NCBI GenBank assembly: GCA_017459895.1
Contig: JAFUCA010000036.1
Coordinates: 1-64,000, forward strand
DNA from: Bacillota bacterium
GTDB lineage: Bacteria > Bacillota > Clostridia > Peptostreptococcales > Anaerovoracaceae
Length of the DNA: 64,000 bases
Direction: 5' to 3'
Position 1 is the stretch's first letter. Each line of letters begins with the position of its first letter. A program made the position numbers and the translations under genes. Shown one piece after another: positions 16,027 through 24,529 of the stretch. The notes under the pieces are model-generated. The model had not been told where the DNA came from. It was given only the letters and a program-made list of their open reading frames with translations, and ran no database searches.

Positions 16027-18291
16027 ATGACGACAGCAACCGGTAACACCGAGAAAAAACTGATCATAGCGGAGAAGCCGTCCCTGGGACGGGCCATCAT
16101 GAGCTCGCTCCCGGAGAAGTTCGAAAAGAACGAGGAGTACTACAGCTCGGAGCACTATTACGTGGTGCCGCTGCACGGTCACATCCTGGAGCTGAAGGAC
16201 TTCGAGGACTATAAAGTCAACGAAGGCAGGGGAATGTGGAACGTGAAAAATCTGCCGTTCTTTCCCGAGCAATATGAGTACCGCATCTCCAAGGGCAATC
16301 AGAAAATCTATAACTGCATCCGGCGGCTGCTGAAGGAGCCGCAGGTCACGGAGGTCATCCACTGCGGCGACGCGGACCGGGAAGGGCAGATCATCGTCGA
16401 CCTGGTCCTGGAGAAGATCGGAAACAGCAAGCCCGTCACCCGGCCCTTCATCAAGTCTACGACGAAGGCTGGGCTGCAGCAGGCCTTTGCAGAGCGCCGG
16501 CCGAACGAGGAGTACCGGAACATCAATGCCGAAGGCAAGACCCGGGAGTATGTGGATTTTGACTTCGGAAAGAACCTGTCCCGGTTCGCAAGCCGCAAGG
16601 CAGGCGTGCGGACGGGACTCAACGTGGGCCGGGTCATCGGCGCCATCGTTACGGCGATCTACGACCGGGATATGGAGATCGAGAACTTCGTGCCCCGGGA
16701 GTTTTTTAAGGTCGAATCGGACGGCGAGGTCAAGCTGACCTCAAAGAGGGAATTTTCGAAAGAGGAGGCAGCCGCAGCGCAGGATTATGCCGACCGCCTG
16801 AACGAAGCCGATGCCGTCGTCACCGGCGTGAAGAAGGCGAAGCAGACGAAGAAGCCGCCGAAGCTCTTTTCTCAGACGGACCTGCAGGGAGCGGCCAATA
16901 AGCGCTACGGATTCTCCCCGAAACGGACTCTGAAGGCGGCCCAGGCCCTTTACGAAAAAGGCCTGATCACCTATCCCAGAACCAACACCAACTTCATGGC
17001 CCAGGGCGACCGGCCGATGGTGGGCGCCATACTGAAGAAGATGGGCGATGACTTTGAGATGAAACCGGTGTTCGATGACAGCAAGGTGGACGGGCACTCG
17101 GCCATCACTCCCACCGGGGAAGCCGGCAGCTCCGAAAAGTACAGGAAGCTGGGCGCCGACGAACAGAAGGTCTATATGATGGTGCTGAATCGCTTTAAAG
17201 CCGTGTTCTGCAAGGAGCCCTGCACCGTTTTGAAAACCACCGTGACCATTGACGCCCGGGACCCGAAGAGCGGCGAGTCCATCGAGGAGTTCAAGGTCAG
17301 CGGGGAAGTGCCCCTGACCCCGGGCTGGAAAAAATACGAGCACGTGAATGAACAGGTGAACCAGCTGCCGGACCTGAAGGAGGGGGAGCTGGTGGAGCAT
17401 GACTTTCAGCCCGTCGCCTCCCAGACCAAGCCGCCTGCCCACTACACCGTTACCACCCTGGGCAAATGGATGCAGAACCCCTTCCGAAGGTCCGAAGAGG
17501 ATGAGATCGACTACGCGAAGATGCTCTCCGGCATGGAGATCGGAACCGAAGCCACCCGGGCCGCCATCATCGATAAGGCCATCGCCAAGAGCTACATTGA
17601 CCTGACGAAGAACACCTATACCATCCAGCCGAACGGGCGGTTTCTGGTGGAGACCTGCCGGGCGCTGGGGATCGATATGTCCAGCGTGAAGACCGCGGAG
17701 ATGGGACGGGATACCAAGGCGGTTTCCAGGGGAGAGAAGACCTGCGAGGAAGTTCTGGGCGAGGTGCGGGAAGAGATCCGGCGGATCATCCGCGGGGAGG
17801 GTCAGCCGGGTGATGCAGACGCAGGTCCCATCAGCGGACCGAAGCAATCCCGCTATACCTGCCCCCGGTGCGGCCAGCCTTTGCAGGAGACCTTCCAAAA
17901 GCTGGAGTGTCCCGGCGGAGACTACAGCCTTTGGAAGAGCGTGGCGAAGAAGATGCTGGATGAGAAGACCATCGAGACGCTGCTCGCCGGGAAAACGACA
18001 CCGCTGCTGCGGGGGTTTAAGAGCAAGACGGGAAGATCCTTCGGCGCCCGGCTGGTGCCGGCGGAGGACGGCAGTGTCAGCTTCGAATTTGACAAGGCGC
18101 CGGAGAAGGTGTCCCTGGGAAACTGCCCGAAATGCGGCAAACCGGTGTATGAGAACAAGAAGGGCTTCGGATGCTCCGGATGGAAGCCGGGGGGCAAAGG
18201 CTGCGACTTTGTCATCTGGAAATACGACAGGGCGACAAAGAAAAAAACCACCGCCGAAGAAGCGAAGAATCTTCTTGCAAACCGCACATAG
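16027..18291 (+). CDS. topB: DNA topoisomerase III (type IA)
   Basis: This 754-residue enzyme relaxes and decatenates DNA by cutting one strand. The TOPRIM domain carries the metal-binding motif CGDADREGQ (near residue 117), the catalytic tyrosine is Y316 in GLITYPRTNTNFM, and the central type IA gate domains follow. The C-terminus has one CPRCGQPL and one CPKCGKPV zinc-ribbon-like repeat, the usual extension of Firmicutes TopB. Length is normal. The last codons hold the -35 element of the rpsO promoter. Confidence 0.93.
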   Translation: MTTATGNTEKKLIIAEKPSLGRAIMSSLPEKFEKNEEYYSSEHYYVVPLHGHILELKDFEDYKVNEGRGMWNVKNLPFFPEQYEYRISKGNQKIYNCIRRLLKEPQVTEVIHCGDADREGQIIVDLVLEKIGNSKPVTRPFIKSTTKAGLQQAFAERRPNEEYRNINAEGKTREYVDFDFGKNLSRFASRKAGVRTGLNVGRVIGAIVTAIYDRDMEIENFVPREFFKVESDGEVKLTSKREFSKEEAAAAQDYADRLNEADAVVTGVKKAKQTKKPPKLFSQTDLQGAANKRYGFSPKRTLKAAQALYEKGLITYPRTNTNFMAQGDRPMVGAILKKMGDDFEMKPVFDDSKVDGHSAITPTGEAGSSEKYRKLGADEQKVYMMVLNRFKAVFCKEPCTVLKTTVTIDARDPKSGESIEEFKVSGEVPLTPGWKKYEHVNEQVNQLPDLKEGELVEHDFQPVASQTKPPAHYTVTTLGKWMQNPFRRSEEDEIDYAKMLSGMEIGTEATRAAIIDKAIAKSYIDLTKNTYTIQPNGRFLVETCRALGIDMSSVKTAEMGRDTKAVSRGEKTCEEVLGEVREEIRRIIRGEGQPGDADAGPISGPKQSRYTCPRCGQPLQETFQKLECPGGDYSLWKSVAKKMLDEKTIETLLAGKTTPLLRGFKSKTGRSFGARLVPAEDGSVSFEFDKAPEKVSLGNCPKCGKPVYENKKGFGCSGWKPGGKGCDFVIWKYDRATKKKTTAEEAKNLLANRT

Positions 18292-18303
18292 CTGTGTTAC
18301 TAT
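18275..18303 (+). promoter_or_regulatory. Sigma-A promoter for rpsO
   Basis: TTGCAA (18275-18280), a 17-bp spacer and TACTAT (18298-18303) lie at the end of topB. The leader of about 90 nt before rpsO could fold (GCTGCCTGCAGC, GGAGTTTCGCC-like pairing) and may bind S15, as known for other rpsO leaders (inference). Confidence 0.6.
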
Positions 18304-18396
18304 TAGGAACGGTAAGCTGCCTGCAGCTGAGCTCCGGCGAAACTCCGACGCGCGGCCCGGCTCCAGGTGTATTTAAGAAACAGGAGGAAAAGCACA

Positions 18397-18663
18397 ATGA
18401 TCACAGCAGAGAAAAAAGCAGAAATCATCAAAGAATATCAGACCAAGGAAGGCGATACCGGATCCCCGGAAGTACAGGTTGCGATTCTGACCTATCGGAT
18501 CAACGATCTGAACGAGCACCTGAAGATCCACAAGAAGGATCACCACTCCAGAAGAGGCCTGCTGAAGATGGTCGGCCAGAGAAGAAACCTGCTCAACTAT
18601 CTGAAGGAGAAGGATCTGGAGAGATACAGAACCCTGATCAAGCGTCTGGGACTGAGAAAGTAA
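18397..18663 (+). CDS. rpsO: 30S ribosomal protein S15
   Basis: This 88-residue primary 16S rRNA-binding protein has the conserved [17 protein letters not shown] block and the [15 protein letters not shown]-contact segment. The start at 18397 is supported by AGGAGG and by family length; the in-frame upstream ATG 18367 would add ten atypical residues. It is followed by pnp, the common rpsO-pnp arrangement. Confidence 0.97.
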   Translation: MITAEKKAEIIKEYQTKEGDTGSPEVQVAILTYRINDLNEHLKIHKKDHHSRRGLLKMVGQRRNLLNYLKEKDLERYRTLIKRLGLRK

Positions 18664-18686
18664 CGAATAAGAAATCAAGAATTCTG

Positions 18687-18718
18687 GCGGGGCACATACG
18701 TCCCGCTTGGATTTTTTT
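18687..18718 (+). terminator. Probable terminator or attenuator between rpsO and pnp
   Basis: GCGGG (18687-18691) pairs with CCCGC (18702-18706) and TTTTTTT follows at 18712-18718. The stem is short, so read-through into pnp is likely. Confidence 0.5.
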
Positions 18719-18783
18719 GATAAGAGGAATGGCCGCGAGAAGCGGTCGATGGAAGTTTAATTTACAGGAGGTAGTTGTAAATT

Positions 18784-20883
18784 ATGAAGTACGAAAATTA
18801 CAGAACATTCAAGACCGCTATCGGCGGGAAGCTGCTGGAGCTGGAGATCGGCAAGGTCTGCGAGCTGGCCAACGGACAGGTTTGGGTTCGCTACGGGGAT
18901 ACCGTGGTGAACGTCACCGCCTGCGCATCGAAGGAGCCGCGTCCGGACGCTGATTTCTTCCCGCTGTCCTGCGACTACGAGGAGAAGATGTACGCAGCCG
19001 GCAAGATCCCGGGCGGTTTTATCAAGAGAGAGGGAAGACCCAGCGAGCACGCGATCCTTTGCTGCAGACTGATGGACCGGCCGCTTCGCCCGCTGTTCCC
19101 GAAGGGCTTCTACAACGATGTACAGGTCGTTGCGACGGTACTGTGCGTTGACGATGATGCTCCTTCCGAGATCGCGGCGATGATCGGATCTTCAGTCGCG
19201 CTGGCGATTTCCGATATCCCGTGGGATGGTCCGACCGGTTCCGTCGTCGTAGGAATGGTCGACGGCGAATTCGTCATCAACCCGTCCCTCGAACAGAGAG
19301 AGAAGAGCACGCTGCACATGACCGTTTCCGGTACGAAGGAAGCGATCATGATGGTCGAGGCGGGCGCGCAGGAAGTGCCGGAAGATGTCGTTCTGGACGC
19401 GATCATGTTCGCTCACGAAGAGATCAAGAAGATCGTTGAGTTCATCGACCAGATCGTGGCAGAGGTCGGCAAGCCGAAGATGGACATCGAGCTCTATAAG
19501 GTTCCCGAGGACATCGATCAGGCGGTCAGAGATTATTCCGTCGATAAGATGAGAGAGGCGATCCAGACCGTGGATAAGCTGGAGCGTCTGGACAATATGG
19601 ATGCCGTCGAGAAGGAAGCCAAGGAGCACTTCGCGGAGATCTATCCGGACAACGCGAAGGACATCGACAGCGTTCTGTACCAGATCACTAAGGAACAGGT
19701 GCGCAGCATGATCCTGGACGACGGCATTCGTCCGGACAACCGCCGGCCGGATGAGATCCGTCCGCTTTGGATCGATCACGGCGTGCTGCCGAGAACCCAC
19801 GGCACCGGCCTGTTCAAGCGCGGACAGACACAGGTGCTCTCCGTTGCCACCCTGGGACTGCTCAGCGAAGCGCAGACCATCGACGGCATCACGGAGCAGA
19901 CCGAGAAGAGATACATGCATCATTACAATTTCCCGCCGTATTCCGTCGGTGAAGCGGGCCGGATGAGAAGCCCGGGCAGAAGAGAGATCGGTCACGGCGC
20001 TCTGGCGGAGCGTGCTCTGATCCCGGTACTGCCGACCAAGGAAGAATTCCCCTACGCGATCCGCGTGGTCTCCGAGGTGCTTTCCTCCAACGGATCCACC
20101 TCCATGGGCTCCACCTGCGCCAGCTGTCTGGCTCTGATGGATGCCGGTGTTCCCATCAAGGCGCCGGTTGCCGGAATCGCCATGGGTCTGATCGAGCGCG
20201 TTGAAGAGGACGGCTCCAGCAAGATCGTCATCCTCTCCGACATCCAGGGCATGGAGGACTTCCTGGGCGACATGGACTTCAAGGTCACCGGTACCGCCAA
20301 GGGCGTGACCGCGATCCAGATGGATATCAAGGTCCACGGACTGTCCAGAGAGATCCTGGAGAAGGCTCTGAAGCAGGCGAAGGAAGGCCGGATGCACATC
20401 ATGGCAGCCATGCTGGAAGACCTGCCGCAGCCGAACGAGGATCTGTCCCCGTACGCGCCGCGCATCGAGACCATGCAGATCGAGGTCGACCAGATCCGCA
20501 CCGTCATCGGCAAGGGAGGCGAGACCATCAACCGCATCATTGATCAGACCGGCGTCAAGATCGATATCGAGGACGACGGTACCGTATTCATCGCATCGCC
20601 TGACGGCGCCAGCCTGGCCGCGGCCAGAGAGGAGATCGAGATGCTGCTGAAGGTTCCGGAACCGGGCGAGATCTACGAAGGCAAGGTCACCCGCATCATG
20701 AACTTCGGCGCCTTTGTCGAGATCCTGCCGGGCAAGGAAGGTCTGATCCACATCTCCAAGATCGCCAAGGAGCGCATCGACAAGGTCGAGGACGTTCTGA
20801 ACGTAGGAGATGAGGTTAAGGTTAAGGTCACCGAGATCGACGATCAGGGCCGGATCAACCTGAGCCGCAAGGCGCTCCTGTAA
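18784..20883 (+). CDS. pnp: Polyribonucleotide nucleotidyltransferase (PNPase)
   Basis: This 3'-5' phosphorolytic exoribonuclease degrades RNA in the cytoplasm, usually with RNase helicases and RNase Y. The 699 residues contain two RNase PH domains separated by a helical domain, then a KH domain (GKGGETINRI near residue 578) and an S1 domain (residues about 620-690, GEIYEGKVTRIMNFGAFVE). SMGSTCASCLALMDAGVP in the second RNase PH domain is typical of the active core. GGAGGT lies about ten bases before ATG 18784. A strong terminator follows. Confidence 0.97.
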   Translation: MKYENYRTFKTAIGGKLLELEIGKVCELANGQVWVRYGDTVVNVTACASKEPRPDADFFPLSCDYEEKMYAAGKIPGGFIKREGRPSEHAILCCRLMDRPLRPLFPKGFYNDVQVVATVLCVDDDAPSEIAAMIGSSVALAISDIPWDGPTGSVVVGMVDGEFVINPSLEQREKSTLHMTVSGTKEAIMMVEAGAQEVPEDVVLDAIMFAHEEIKKIVEFIDQIVAEVGKPKMDIELYKVPEDIDQAVRDYSVDKMREAIQTVDKLERLDNMDAVEKEAKEHFAEIYPDNAKDIDSVLYQITKEQVRSMILDDGIRPDNRRPDEIRPLWIDHGVLPRTHGTGLFKRGQTQVLSVATLGLLSEAQTIDGITEQTEKRYMHHYNFPPYSVGEAGRMRSPGRREIGHGALAERALIPVLPTKEEFPYAIRVVSEVLSSNGSTSMGSTCASCLALMDAGVPIKAPVAGIAMGLIERVEEDGSSKIVILSDIQGMEDFLGDMDFKVTGTAKGVTAIQMDIKVHGLSREILEKALKQAKEGRMHIMAAMLEDLPQPNEDLSPYAPRIETMQIEVDQIRTVIGKGGETINRIIDQTGVKIDIEDDGTVFIASPDGASLAAAREEIEMLLKVPEPGEIYEGKVTRIMNFGAFVEILPGKEGLIHISKIAKERIDKVEDVLNVGDEVKVKVTEIDDQGRINLSRKALL

Positions 20884-20925
20884 TTTCCGGTCATCGGACG
20901 GTCCCACAACATCTTGTGGTTTGAT

Positions 20926-20966
20926 CCCCTGAAGCTTTGAAATCCCAAAGTTTCAGGGGCTTTTTT
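20926..20966 (+). terminator. Strong intrinsic terminator after pnp
   Basis: CCCCTGAAGCTTTG (20926-20939) pairs with CAAAGTTTCAGGGG (20946-20959) with a single G-U, followed by CTTTTTT. Confidence 0.92.
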
Positions 20967-21009
20967 CTGTGGTTTTTCGGGGCGAACCGTTAGATAAAAC
21001 GGAAGTTTC

Positions 21010-21028
21010 AGTATATACTGTATATACT
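21010..21028 (+). promoter_or_regulatory. Perfect 19-bp palindrome upstream of the CHAP protein gene
   Basis: AGTATATAC-T-GTATATACT is a perfect inverted repeat 24 bp before the start codon of the CHAP gene. It also contains GTATATACT twice as a direct repeat. It may be an operator for a dimeric repressor; its TATACT words could also serve as a -10 element. Confidence 0.5.
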
Positions 21029-21052
21029 TGGAATCAAAGGGGGAGAATGGGA

Positions 21053-22492
21053 ATGAAGAAGAAGCTTTTCGTTCGAAGGATGCTCGTGGGTGTCCTGATC
21101 CTGTGTCTCAGCAGCGTAACAGCCCTCAGCGGCCTTCCGGAGCAGATCGTTACCGATACAGGGCTGCAGGTTTCTGCTGCCAGCTATCCGAAACTCAAGA
21201 CCATTACCTATACGAAGACGGGCAATCAGAAGAACGATATCATCGGTTTCGCCAAGACCCAGGTGGGCTATGCCGAAGCCAGCGGCAACAACACCTACTT
21301 CGGCCACTGGTTCGGACTGAACTACGCCCCGTGGTGCGCCATGTTCGTTTCCTGGTGTGCTGCAAAGGCTGGCGTATCCAAGTCGGTGGTGCCGCGGCTG
21401 GCGAGCGCGGACCGTTCCTGGGCGAAGAATCAGAAAGTCTATTATAAGTCAAAGCAGTGGGGCGGCACCTACACCCCGCAGAAGGGCGATCTGATCTATT
21501 TCTCCTGGAGCGTCCGGGATTACGCGGATCACATCGGCATGGTCACAGGAACATCGGTCAGTGACGGCAAGACCTACGTCAACACCATCGAAGGCAACAA
21601 GCGCGATAAGGTCGTAACCGCCTCCTATCTTTTGAGCAACAAATACATTCTTGGATACGCCCATCCGAAGTATACCACCGGAACAGAGGAGCAGACGCAG
21701 ACGACCACCACTGGGGAGCCGGTTCCCTTCACCCTCAAATACAGGGACGGACTGATCGAGACCGATAACGATGAAGAGGATGCCATCATCCAGCCCACGG
21801 AGGGGACCTTCGGCCAGGATCTGACGTTGTCCGATCTGAAGTTCACGAGGACCGGATACAAATATACCCAGTGGATGATCTACCGGGAAAACAGCAACGG
21901 TGAACTGATCTACCTCTGCCGGGATAATGCGACATCCACGAAGGAGAAGTGGAAGACGTCCGATGCCATTCCATCCGGTTATTCCGCCGTGCGGATCAAC
22001 CTGGGAGGGGCTCTGAAGATCAATACCGCAGTCAGCGGTGTCATATACGCGGCTCCGGACTGGGCCATTAAGAAGTACAAGGTGACCTACGATGTGAACG
22101 GAGGACGGACCGTGCCCTCTGCGCAGAAGAAGACCTACGGGAAGGCGCTGAAGCTGACGACGAAGAAACCGACCTGGGCCGGTTACCGGTTCCTGGGCTG
22201 GAGCCTGGAGAAAAAGAGCGGCATCGTTGCCTTCCGGCCGGGAGACAAATATACAAAGAATAAAGCCATGACCCTGTACGCGGTCTGGAAGCCGCTGACA
22301 ACGTCATTCAAGGTCAAGGTCGTGAAGAAGGGCGGCACGAAGCTGCGGTCCGGTCCGGCCGGCACCTTTAAGGCGAAAAATAAGGTAAAGAAGGGCAAGC
22401 AGCTTCGGATCGTCAAAATTAAAAACGGCTGGGGCAAGATCAAAGGGAAAAACAAATGGATCAAACTGAAGTTTACCAAACAGATTAAATAG
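21053..22492 (+). CDS. Secreted CHAP-domain amidase with InlB-type repeat and SH3-like domain
   Basis: After a signal peptide (KKKLFVRRMLVGVLILCL...) residues about 60-200 form a CHAP (NlpC/P60-like) peptidoglycan hydrolase: the catalytic Cys in APWCAMFVSWCA and His in YADHIGMV. A middle beta region is followed by one InlB B-repeat (KYKVTYDVNGG...YRFLGWS, ending TLYAVWKP) and a basic C-terminal SH3b-like domain (GTKLRSGPAGTFK). It probably cleaves cell-wall peptides, with the C-terminal domains binding the wall. ATG 21053 has GGGGGAG eight bases upstream; the ATG six bases earlier is possible. Confidence 0.82.
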   Translation: MKKKLFVRRMLVGVLILCLSSVTALSGLPEQIVTDTGLQVSAASYPKLKTITYTKTGNQKNDIIGFAKTQVGYAEASGNNTYFGHWFGLNYAPWCAMFVSWCAAKAGVSKSVVPRLASADRSWAKNQKVYYKSKQWGGTYTPQKGDLIYFSWSVRDYADHIGMVTGTSVSDGKTYVNTIEGNKRDKVVTASYLLSNKYILGYAHPKYTTGTEEQTQTTTTGEPVPFTLKYRDGLIETDNDEEDAIIQPTEGTFGQDLTLSDLKFTRTGYKYTQWMIYRENSNGELIYLCRDNATSTKEKWKTSDAIPSGYSAVRINLGGALKINTAVSGVIYAAPDWAIKKYKVTYDVNGGRTVPSAQKKTYGKALKLTTKKPTWAGYRFLGWSLEKKSGIVAFRPGDKYTKNKAMTLYAVWKPLTTSFKVKVVKKGGTKLRSGPAGTFKAKNKVKKGKQLRIVKIKNGWGKIKGKNKWIKLKFTKQIK

Positions 22493-22500
22493 AGTATAAT
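22472..22500 (+). promoter_or_regulatory. Promoter giving a nearly leaderless eutH mRNA
   Basis: TTTACC (22472-22477), a 17-bp spacer and a consensus TATAAT (22495-22500) overlap the end of the CHAP gene. ATG 22510 is only nine bases after the -10 box and has no Shine-Dalgarno sequence, so the transcript should begin within a few bases of the start codon. Confidence 0.65.
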
Positions 22501-22509
22501 ACAGCCATC

Positions 22510-23580
22510 ATGAATGTGTTTTTGGCTGTCATGTTAATATTCGCCGCGATCGGTTTCACCGATAAGGCACTGGAAGGACGGTGGGGACTCTCGGAGCAGT
22601 TCGACCGGGGACTTGCGACCATGGGAAGCATGGTGATCCCCATCGTCAGCATCTGTGCCGTCGGTACGGAATTCATCTCCCGTCATACCCAGCAGGTGAT
22701 GAACCTGTCGGATCATCTGTTTTTTGACCCGTCCATGATCATCGGGGCTCTTCTGGCTCCGGACATGGGAGGGTATTTTATTTGCCGGGAGATCGCGCCT
22801 TCGCCCCAGATCCTGGTGCTCAGCGGCGTTGTTCTGGGGACTCTGATGGGCCAGGCGATCACCTTTCAGCTGCCGGTATTCATGGCATCCATCGACCGGC
22901 AGGACCATCCCGCTGTGTTCCGGGGATTCATCGTCGGGATCATCATGATCCCGGCAGGGATGATCGCGGGGGAGCTGCTGCTGCGGATGCCGCCGGTCCT
23001 GTTCCTGAAACAGCTGGCTCCGATCTTTCTTCTCTGCCTGATCATCGCGGCGGGCCTGTTTCGGGCACCAAAAAAGACCGCGCAGATCTTCGCTGTATTT
23101 GCCCGGATCGTCAACTGGCTGTTCTATCTGATGTTCGCGGTGACCGTCATCGGTCTGTTCATCCCGCGGCTTCAGTACGCCAGTATGGAATCCGTCGAAG
23201 AGGCGGTCCTCATCGTATTCAAGTCGGCGATCATCATCGCCGGATCGCTGGTCATGTCGGAACTGATCCTGAAGCTCTTCCGCCGTCAGATTCAGAAGAT
23301 CGCCCAAAGGCTGGGCATCAATGAGATCGCCACCGTATCGCTTCTCATGACCTGCACCACATCTCTGGCGATCCTGCCGCTCTTCCCGAAGATGGACGAG
23401 AAGGGAAAGCAGGTGGTCAGCGCCTTTTCTCTCAGCGGGTCCTTCGTCATCGGCGGGTCCATGGCATTCGTATCCAACGTAGCCGATGGCTACACGGTTC
23501 TGATCTTCATCGTCACGAAGCTGGTCTGCGGCATCCTCAGCGCCTGGGTCATGCACCGGATGTACGAGCGCCGGGCATAA
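22510..23580 (+). CDS. eutH: EutH-family ethanolamine transporter
   Basis: This 356-residue polytopic membrane protein has about ten hydrophobic segments and the EutH-type sequences LLAPDMGGYFI, PVFMASIDRQD and FSLSGSFVIGGSMAFV. EutH proteins import ethanolamine. No other eut gene (lyase, microcompartment or regulator) lies in the window, so this is an orphan; a LysR gene lies 36 bp away on the opposite strand, end to end. Substrate identity therefore rests on the family alone. Confidence 0.8.
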   Translation: MNVFLAVMLIFAAIGFTDKALEGRWGLSEQFDRGLATMGSMVIPIVSICAVGTEFISRHTQQVMNLSDHLFFDPSMIIGALLAPDMGGYFICREIAPSPQILVLSGVVLGTLMGQAITFQLPVFMASIDRQDHPAVFRGFIVGIIMIPAGMIAGELLLRMPPVLFLKQLAPIFLLCLIIAAGLFRAPKKTAQIFAVFARIVNWLFYLMFAVTVIGLFIPRLQYASMESVEEAVLIVFKSAIIIAGSLVMSELILKLFRRQIQKIAQRLGINEIATVSLLMTCTTSLAILPLFPKMDEKGKQVVSAFSLSGSFVIGGSMAFVSNVADGYTVLIFIVTKLVCGILSAWVMHRMYERRA

Positions 23581-23616
23581 AGCGGCGCGCCGCAGCCCTG
23601 GCTCCCGTATGCTGCG

Positions 23617-24519
23617 TCAGTCCACCGGCCGCAGCAGCGTTTTTTCACCGGAGAGATACTCCCGGACCACATCTTCGGTGGTACGGATGAATTCCGACAG
23701 TGCCGGGGTCGCGTTCTTGAGGCTCTTGACCGTATAGCCCATGGTCCGGCACAGATCATCCTCAAACTCCCGCAGAATGACATTCTCCGGCAGCAGGGAG
23801 GCCTGCAGCGCCGACATGATATAGACCCCCTGGTTCTGAGCCGTCAGCGCGATGGCCGCCGTATCGCTGGCGACCTCGTAGCGGATGTTGGCCTGGAACG
23901 GATGAGCGTCCATAACCATCTGAACCGTATCATCCCATCCGGAGGTGGGCATAATAAAGTCACAGCCGCTTAAGACCTGCGGAGGGATCTTCTCATAGCG
24001 CGCAAAGGGATGGTCCCTGTGCATGATCAGGCACAGGGGATCCCGGAACAGGGGGTGGAACTCGAATCCCTTGATCTTCGCATAGGACATGAAGCCCATA
24101 TCGATGTCACCGCTCTGAAACATCTCCGGGAAGGCGTAGTAAGGCAATTCCGAAAGGTTGACGGTAATGCCCGAAAAGCTTCTGCTGAACCGGGAGATGA
24201 TCATCGGGACGACGTTGACCAGCATGCTGTTCTGGGAGGCGATAAAAATCGTTCCGTCCATCAGACCGCTGATGGCCCGGACGGTCTCCCGCAGATCGTC
24301 CTCGCTGTTGACGATCTGCTTGCAGTGGTAGAGGACCCGGGCGCCGTCTTTGGTCGGCTGAACCTTGTCCTTGCTGCGGATCAGCAGGGGAAACCCCATT
24401 TCCTTCTCCAGAGAATCGATCATATAGGAAATGCCGGGCTGAGAATACCCCAGCACTTTGGCAGCCTTGGTGATGCTGCCGGATTCCACTACCTGGATAA
24501 ACGCGCGGTATTTGATCAT
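23617..24519 (-). CDS. LysR-family transcriptional regulator
   Basis: This 300-residue protein has the N-terminal winged helix-turn-helix of the family (SGSITKAAKVLGYSQPGISY, residues about 14-33) and a periplasmic-binding-protein-like effector domain (about 90-290). It lies 10 bp downstream of gpmI in the same direction, so it is probably expressed with it, and converges with eutH. The regulated genes and the effector are unknown; eutH or gpmI are the neighbours to test. Confidence 0.88.
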   Translation of the reverse strand: MIKYRAFIQVVESGSITKAAKVLGYSQPGISYMIDSLEKEMGFPLLIRSKDKVQPTKDGARVLYHCKQIVNSEDDLRETVRAISGLMDGTIFIASQNSMLVNVVPMIISRFSRSFSGITVNLSELPYYAFPEMFQSGDIDMGFMSYAKIKGFEFHPLFRDPLCLIMHRDHPFARYEKIPPQVLSGCDFIMPTSGWDDTVQMVMDAHPFQANIRYEVASDTAAIALTAQNQGVYIMSALQASLLPENVILREFEDDLCRTMGYTVKSLKNATPALSEFIRTTEDVVREYLSGEKTLLRPVD

Positions 24520-24529
24520 GCTATCTTGG

